Source: a virus. Taken from it: a stretch of DNA of 23,056 nt. The stretch is taken from positions 1 to 23,056 of IMG/VR virus record IMGVR_UViG_3300009165_000040; one strand, 5' to 3'. A program made the position numbers and the translations under genes. Numbering within the stretch: the first letter of the stretch is position 1; each line of letters starts with the position of its first letter. The notes under the pieces are model-generated. The model was not told the DNA's origin. It saw nothing but the letters and a program-made list of their open reading frames with translations, and did not search any database. This document shows, one piece after another, positions 19,811 through 23,056 of this stretch.

Positions 19811-20122
19811 ATGTCAACAGGAAATGCACACAAAGAGATGCCTGGTTCAGGTGTCATGTACTGGGAAGAAGAAGAGATGCGTAAGTCTCCTAAAGGGCCA
19901 GACTTCAAAGGTTTTCTAGTTCTGGATATGGACTACAAAGCTGGCGAGAAGCTCAAGATTGCAGCATGGCAAAAGCCAACCAGCCGAGGACACAGCTTGC
20001 TTGCTTTGAAAGAAGACAATTGGAGCAAGAAAAAGCGTGAGGAAGAGCGAGGTGATAAAGAGGTTGTGCCATCGTACAACCGCAGACCCGCTCGTAATGA
20101 TGATGAAGATGTACCTTTTTAA
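19811..20122 (+). CDS. SSB-like protein with acidic C-terminal tip
   Basis: I choose the ATG at 19811 (AAGGA five bases before); the longer frame from 19679 overlaps the HTH gene. The 103-residue product has 'GPDFKGFLVLDMDYKAGEKL', 'KIAAWQKPTSRGHSLLALKE' with the strand pattern of a small OB-like fold, then a disordered charged linker and 'NDDEDVPF' at the end. The tip closely resembles the bacterial SSB partner-binding tail (...DDDIPF). Being next to the exonuclease and RecT genes supports a ssDNA-binding role. No classical SSB domain is evident. Confidence 0.65.
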   Translation: MSTGNAHKEMPGSGVMYWEEEEMRKSPKGPDFKGFLVLDMDYKAGEKLKIAAWQKPTSRGHSLLALKEDNWSKKKREEERGDKEVVPSYNRRPARNDDEDVPF

Positions 20123-20137
20123 TCACAGGAGAGAAAA

Positions 20138-20287
20138 ATGAAAATTTTTTTAATCGCGGCTTGGCTTTCTGTTTCTAGTTCTATGGTTTGGGCCGCATGT
20201 TCAACACATACCTACTCACAAAATGGTCGGTATGTGACTTGCACCACCTGCTGTTACGGCAATAACTGCACAACAAACTGCTATTGA
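20138..20287 (+). CDS. Secreted Cys-rich micro-protein (49 residues)
   Basis: The frame has AGGAGAG about six bases before the ATG. 'MKIFLIAAWLSVSSSMVWA' is a signal peptide with VWA-A as the predicted cleavage site. The mature 30 residues hold six Cys (21, 35, 38, 39, 44, 48) in 'YVTCTTCCYGNNCTTNCY'. It would be a disulfide-stabilised periplasmic peptide. It lies between a DNA-binding gene and a nuclease-like gene and is coupled to the latter (TGATG). The role is unknown; envelope target or superinfection effect are guesses. Confidence 0.65.
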   Translation: MKIFLIAAWLSVSSSMVWAACSTHTYSQNGRYVTCTTCCYGNNCTTNCY

Positions 20288-20610
20288 TGGCAACGAAAGT
20301 CTCTCCCACACAGCGTAGCTTGGCTCACCTTCGTGAGTTGGGCTACCACGTTGAAATAGTTGAGAAGTGGAACAGCTTCACCAAACAACGAAAAGACCTG
20401 TGGGGATGGGCAGACCTTCTTGCTATCAGGAAGGGTGAGGTTCTGGCAGTGCAGGTTACCGCCTCTGCTGTCAGTGACCGCATAAAAAAGATTATGGCCT
20501 CTGACACTCTTGCTCTTGTCAGGGATGCTGGAATCAGGATTGAAGTTCATGGCTGGCGCAAGTCAGCAAAGACCAACAAATATGTTTTAAGAATTGAGGA
20601 TATATCGTGA
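20287..20610 (+). CDS. PD-(D/E)XK-like small nuclease-fold protein, degenerate site
   Basis: Starting at the ATG at 20287 the product has 107 residues. 'TQRSLAHLRELGYHVEIVEKW' (trimmed) forms the first helix, then 'KDLWGWADLLAI' with Asp43, and 'VLAVQVTASAVSDRIKKI'. This is the fold of small nucleases (VRR/HJR-like) where Asp43 and a following E-x-K should lie. Here the latter reads Gln56-x-Thr58, so catalysis is doubtful. Similar Gln-x-Thr versions recur in phages, so it may be a DNA-binding relative or use a different chemistry. Confidence 0.6.
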   Translation: MATKVSPTQRSLAHLRELGYHVEIVEKWNSFTKQRKDLWGWADLLAIRKGEVLAVQVTASAVSDRIKKIMASDTLALVRDAGIRIEVHGWRKSAKTNKYVLRIEDIS

Positions 20611-20795
20611 GTGAAGTTCAACAAGCACAACAAATTCAAATGAGTGAAGACAGCATGAAGAAAGCTGGCAACTCTATCAACTACGCAGTCAACCTGGTCA
20701 ACATGTCTTTGCAACAACTGTGGAACATTGCCTACCAAGCTGGCTTTGAAGACGCACAAGCAATTATGAAGACAGACAGAGGTCAACAACAATGA
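20607..20795 (+). CDS. Small helical protein with GTG start, unknown
   Basis: The GTG at 20607 overlaps the stop of the previous gene (GTGA) and has GAGG seven bases before it; an ATG is available at 20640. The 62-residue protein is Gln-rich at both ends and reads 'GNSINYAVNLVNMSLQQLWN' and 'IAYQAGFEDAQAIMK', a pattern of small helical phage proteins. Its stop overlaps the next gene's start. Confidence 0.55.
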   Translation: MSEVQQAQQIQMSEDSMKKAGNSINYAVNLVNMSLQQLWNIAYQAGFEDAQAIMKTDRGQQQ

Positions 20796-21538
20796 GCAAG
20801 GCACACATCTTTGTGGCAACCCCTATGTATGGCGGCATGACCACAGGCTACTACTGTCAGTCACTGGTGAACATGACCACCGTTATGCGGGGAAACGATA
20901 TAGACATGAGCTTTAGCTGCATGTTTAACGAGTCCCTCATTCAGCGGGGCAGAAACGCTCTTGCACATGGCTTTCTTAACAAGAAGGAAGCTACCCACCT
21001 GATGTTTATTGACGCAGATATTAAGTGGAATCCAGCCGACATCGTGCCTATGATTGAGGCTGACAAAGACATCATCTGTGGTATTTACCCTAAGAAGGAA
21101 ATAAATTGGCATGGGGTAGAGCAAGCCGTCAAAGAGGGTGTTCCTGTTGACCAACTGAAAACCCGCACAGGTAGCCTTGTGGTTAACCTTGTGGACTATC
21201 AGGGGACAGTCACAGTACCAGCACATGAGCCTGTGGAAATCTGGAATGGCGGCACAGGCTTCATGCTTATAAAGCGTAGTTGTTTAGAAGACCTTGCTAC
21301 CAAGATGCCTAGTTATATCAATGATGTAACTTTCCTGTCAGGTGAAATCAAGCAAGACAAGATTGTTGAATTCTTTGCTTGTGCGATTGAGGAGGGTGTG
21401 GGCAGATTGTTGTCAGAGGACTACTATTTCTGTCAGGAAGCCCGTAGGCATGGGTACAAGATTTACGCTGCACCGTGGGTGGTTCTAGGGCATTTTGGTA
21501 GCTATCTGTTTGAAGGTGGACTGCTGCCAGCACCATGA
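20792..21538 (+). CDS. GT-A-fold glycosyltransferase
   Basis: The 248-residue protein carries 'ATHLMFIDADIKWNPADIV' with the DxD metal site (Asp74, Asp76), 'IWNGGTGFMLIKRSCLEDL' (150-168) and 'LSEDYYFCQEARRHGYKIYA' (207-226) with the catalytic Glu/Asp region, then 'GHFGSY' with a metal-binding His near 234. It would transfer a sugar, possibly to a lipid/glycan or to modified DNA bases. It directly precedes a SAM methyltransferase, with which it overlaps by four bases, so both may decorate the same acceptor. Confidence 0.8.
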   Translation: MSKAHIFVATPMYGGMTTGYYCQSLVNMTTVMRGNDIDMSFSCMFNESLIQRGRNALAHGFLNKKEATHLMFIDADIKWNPADIVPMIEADKDIICGIYPKKEINWHGVEQAVKEGVPVDQLKTRTGSLVVNLVDYQGTVTVPAHEPVEIWNGGTGFMLIKRSCLEDLATKMPSYINDVTFLSGEIKQDKIVEFFACAIEEGVGRLLSEDYYFCQEARRHGYKIYAAPWVVLGHFGSYLFEGGLLPAP

Positions 21539-21999
21539 ACATTTCTCTTGACCTTGGGTGCGGAGAAACCATCCGCAACCCCTACCAAGCAAACAAGGTG
21601 ATAGGGCTTGATATTCAGGACGCTGACCTGGCTATTGAGCCTATCCCTCACCCTGATGACCATTTTGACTTTGTAACGGCATACGACTTTCTGGAACACA
21701 TTCCCAGACTGTTGTATGTTCCGCAGCGCAGATACCCGTTTGTAGAGCTTATGTCAGAGGTTTGGCGGGTGATGAAGGTGGGCGGAAAGTTCTTATCTTC
21801 TACACCAGCGTTTCCACATGCGCCAGCATTCCAAGACCCGACTCATGTCAACATCATCACACCTCTGACTTTTGCAGAGTATTTTGATGATGAGAAGACT
21901 TGGGCAAAGATGTACGGGTTTAAGGGCAAGTTCCATATTTTGAACATGCGCTACCACGGCCCTCACCTGATAGCAGAACTAGAGAAGGTCAGCGTTTAG
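21535..21999 (+). CDS. Class I SAM-dependent methyltransferase, compact
   Basis: 'MNISLDLGCGETIRN' is motif I (LDLGCG at residues 5-10), 'VIGLDIQ' gives the acidic residue that holds the ribose, and 'FDFVTAYDFLEHIP' is the usual post-I/motif-II region. 'SEVWRVMKVGGKFLSSTPAF' follows as the late Rossmann strand. At 154 residues it is shorter than typical enzymes and has no obvious substrate domain, so it likely works with a partner such as the adjoining glycosyltransferase. Its last 11 bases overlap a minus-strand gene at 21989, so the operon ends head-on against the lysis genes. Confidence 0.75.
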   Translation: MNISLDLGCGETIRNPYQANKVIGLDIQDADLAIEPIPHPDDHFDFVTAYDFLEHIPRLLYVPQRRYPFVELMSEVWRVMKVGGKFLSSTPAFPHAPAFQDPTHVNIITPLTFAEYFDDEKTWAKMYGFKGKFHILNMRYHGPHLIAELEKVSV

Positions 22000-22135
22000 C
22001 AGTCCGTGCCGACTTGATAAATGCCGCTTTGGTAGGGTAACCAGCTTGACCCTTGCGTTTGGGCGGCAGTCCCGCTGCTCTGCGTTGATTGATGTTGAAG
22101 TACAAGCCACGTTGGGCTTTAGGTGTGTATGCCAT
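21989..22135 (-). CDS. Small basic 'MAYTPKAQRGLY' phage protein
   Basis: The 48-residue minus-strand frame reads 'MAYTPKAQRGLYFNINQRRA', then 'GLPPKRKGQAGYPTKAAFIK' and 'SARTAKR'. It is strongly basic, and similar short basic proteins recur in tailed phages close to lysis or structural genes. Its stop lies inside the methyltransferase's 3' end, giving an 11-base tail-to-tail overlap. Its ATG shares a base with the upstream stop (TAATG). Its role is unknown; nucleic-acid binding is likely from composition. Confidence 0.65.
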   Translation of the reverse strand: MAYTPKAQRGLYFNINQRRAAGLPPKRKGQAGYPTKAAFIKSARTAKR

Positions 22136-22368
22136 TATCTGCAACCCCATCTCTTTCTTGCTGCTTTACCACGGTCGCCCGTCCAGCCACTGCTTCTAGC
22201 GCAGAACGACTTGTGGCGAGGATTAGAAGTATCTTTGGTAGGAGCTTTCAGGTTGCTACCTGTCGCCCTGTTTGCCTTTGCTCTACCCTTGGCAGTCAAC
22301 CCACCACCCGCCTTGACAGAGAGCTTCTCTCCTCTGCCGACAGATAGGTTAGGGAACTTCTTTTTCAT
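22135..22368 (-). CDS. DUF6321-type small basic protein
   Basis: The 77-residue product has 'GGGLTAKGRAKANRATGSNL', then 'KAPTKDTSNPRHKSFCARSS' and a C-terminal 'RKRWGC', which matches the DUF6321 pattern (GGLTxKGRxxYNRxTGSNLKxP, SFCAR, RRW-x-C). The family is common in phages and has no known function; the two Cys may bind metal. It overlaps the endolysin gene by four bases, and belongs to the same minus-strand group. Confidence 0.75.
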   Translation of the reverse strand: MKKKFPNLSVGRGEKLSVKAGGGLTAKGRAKANRATGSNLKAPTKDTSNPRHKSFCARSSGWTGDRGKAARKRWGCR

Positions 22369-22706
22369 CCTACATTCCTCTCAAAATGGGGACAATCAAC
22401 CAAGTTAGAAAAGTTGCCACCCCATCTGTTTTTGGGGTGCAAGGACTCCCAGTACACACCCAAAGGCGCAATGATTTCCTTGCTCCAAATTATCTTCCCA
22501 TCTTTGAAGAAATTCAAGTCTATAGCGCAACGCTTTAAGTGAATGCTCTTCATGGTCTTAGAGCGTCCAGTCTTAACGTATATGGCTTGCTGTTCAGGTG
22601 TGCGGGACAGTTCCCCACCTGTAACCATAAAACCTTGTTCAGTAGCGTACTGGATGAGTTTGCAAGCATCCAATAGGAAAGCGGCTTGTTCTTTACTGAG
22701 GCTCAT
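22365..22706 (-). CDS. M15-family peptidase endolysin
   Basis: The 113-residue protein has the M15 (D-Ala-D-Ala carboxypeptidase / L-Ala-D-Glu endopeptidase) zinc site in 'SKTMKSIHLKRCAIDLNF': Ser54, His56 and Asp63 fit S-x-H-x6-D. The third ligand is His107 in 'LVDCPHFE'. 'GGELSRTPEQQAIYV' precedes, as in T5-type lysins. It would cut the peptide part of peptidoglycan at the end of infection. It is a single compact domain with no cell-wall-binding domain, as in Gram-negative phages. It sits with the holin candidate directly upstream (four-base overlap). Confidence 0.85.
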   Translation of the reverse strand: MSLSKEQAAFLLDACKLIQYATEQGFMVTGGELSRTPEQQAIYVKTGRSKTMKSIHLKRCAIDLNFFKDGKIIWSKEIIAPLGVYWESLHPKNRWGGNFSNLVDCPHFERNVG

Positions 22707-23056
22707 TTTTTCCTCATATCTGCAAGTTTTTCAATTGTGCGCCCACCAAAGTAAGCACCCATGATAAGCATACCCCACTGCCCAAGCAATTGAACGTAGG
22801 ATTCATTTGCGTTATGTCCAAAGGCAGACATCATGGCAAACAGGAAATAGCCCATAAAGATGGCTATCAAGCTCATAGGGCGTATGTTTTTGGACAGCCA
22901 AGAGTCACTAGACATATCTGCTTGCCAGCGGTCTGTCACGTTTTCAGCATCACTCTGAGCAGCCTTGGCATACATTTCCATCTCAGCCAACTCCATCTTG
23001 GCCTTCTCTATGCCAAGCTCCAACAACCGTTCTTCATGGTCGTATTGAAGCTCTCG
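22703..23056 (-). CDS. Holin-like membrane protein, N-terminus outside window
   Basis: The frame stays open to the right edge (visible 117 residues), so the start lies beyond 23056; an internal TTG at 23026 is not a convincing start. An N-terminal amphipathic Glu/Lys/Ala helix ('EKAKMELAEMEMYAKAAQSD') leads to 'SWLSKNIRPMSLIAIFMGYF', then 'LFAMMSAFG' and 'LLGQWGMLIMGAYFGGRTIE', two to three membrane segments. This resembles the 3TM holin group associated with gene-transfer agents and phages. It directly precedes the peptidase, the normal holin-endolysin order. Confidence 0.7.
   Translation of the reverse strand, partial: RELQYDHEERLLELGIEKAKMELAEMEMYAKAAQSDAENVTDRWQADMSSDSWLSKNIRPMSLIAIFMGYFLFAMMSAFGHNANESYVQLLGQWGMLIMGAYFGGRTIEKLADMRKK

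Noticed and set aside
1-23056. tRNA, rRNA, insertion sequence, integrase or attachment site
   Set aside because: I saw no cloverleaf, no transposase or integrase frame, and no pair of flanking direct repeats that would mark an att site.

Overview
This is an accessory-rich segment of a tailed dsDNA bacteriophage genome (Caudoviricetes). The calls rest on an HK97-type coat protein, portal, large terminase, head-tail adaptor, an endolysin/holin pair and a phage recombination cassette. Nothing bacterial (ribosomal, metabolic, tRNA or rRNA) is visible. Signal-peptide and lipobox proteins, a peptidoglycan peptidase and consensus DnaA boxes suggest a Gram-negative bacterial host that supplies DnaA. 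The head/neck gene set resembles podovirus-like phages common in freshwater metagenomes; that affiliation is inference.

Layout. (1) 1-11799, minus strand: the late packaging and structural block. Read in the direction of transcription it holds small leader genes, large terminase, a DUF5672-type glycosyltransferase, an HTH protein, a zinc-ribbon-like protein, portal, several small proteins (two of them tiny and very basic), a scaffold candidate, major capsid protein, two probable head decoration proteins, a neck adaptor and a P22 gp10-like hub/stabilisation protein that runs off the left edge. (2) 11800-12583: a 750-base divergent control region with a leftward promoter, an overlapping minus-strand terminator, inverted repeats, G-rich and AT-rich tracts, DnaA boxes and short direct repeats; it is an origin candidate. 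(3) 12584-14922, plus strand: an early operon of small proteins. It carries two copies of a structured two-hairpin leader with compensatory base changes, followed by five consecutive genes sharing a TAGCCCC-ATG start element. (4) 14923-15295: a large nested hairpin ending in a U-tract, then about 260 bases without a convincing gene. (5) 15296-16856: modular small proteins with shared repeats, including a membrane peptide and a lipoprotein. (6) 16857-21999: a promoter followed by a compact recombination/DNA-metabolism operon with a YqaJ-like exonuclease, RecT-like annealing protein, winged-helix protein, SSB-like acidic-tailed protein, secreted Cys-rich peptide, degenerate PD-(D/E)XK-like protein, GT-A glycosyltransferase and SAM methyltransferase. 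(7) 21989-23056, minus strand: two small basic proteins, an M15 peptidase endolysin and a holin-like protein cut by the right edge.

How it fits together. All minus-strand genes could belong to one late transcription unit if the genome is circular or circularly permuted: 11799 leftwards through the structural genes, around the circle, then into the lysis genes ending at 21989. The plus-strand block would be the early unit. No DNA polymerase, primase or helicase is visible here. The recombinase trio plus host-type DnaA boxes point to host-dependent initiation with recombination-assisted replication, unless replication genes lie outside the window.

The items most worth a second look are the duplicated covarying leader (12813-12874 and 13694-13750), the TAGCCCC start element, the nested hairpin at 14958-15033, the promoter/terminator overlap at 11824-11873 and the secreted Cys-rich micro-protein inside the recombination operon. 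No wholly new enzyme system is obvious; the novelty lies mainly in RNA/DNA-level control elements and micro-proteins.
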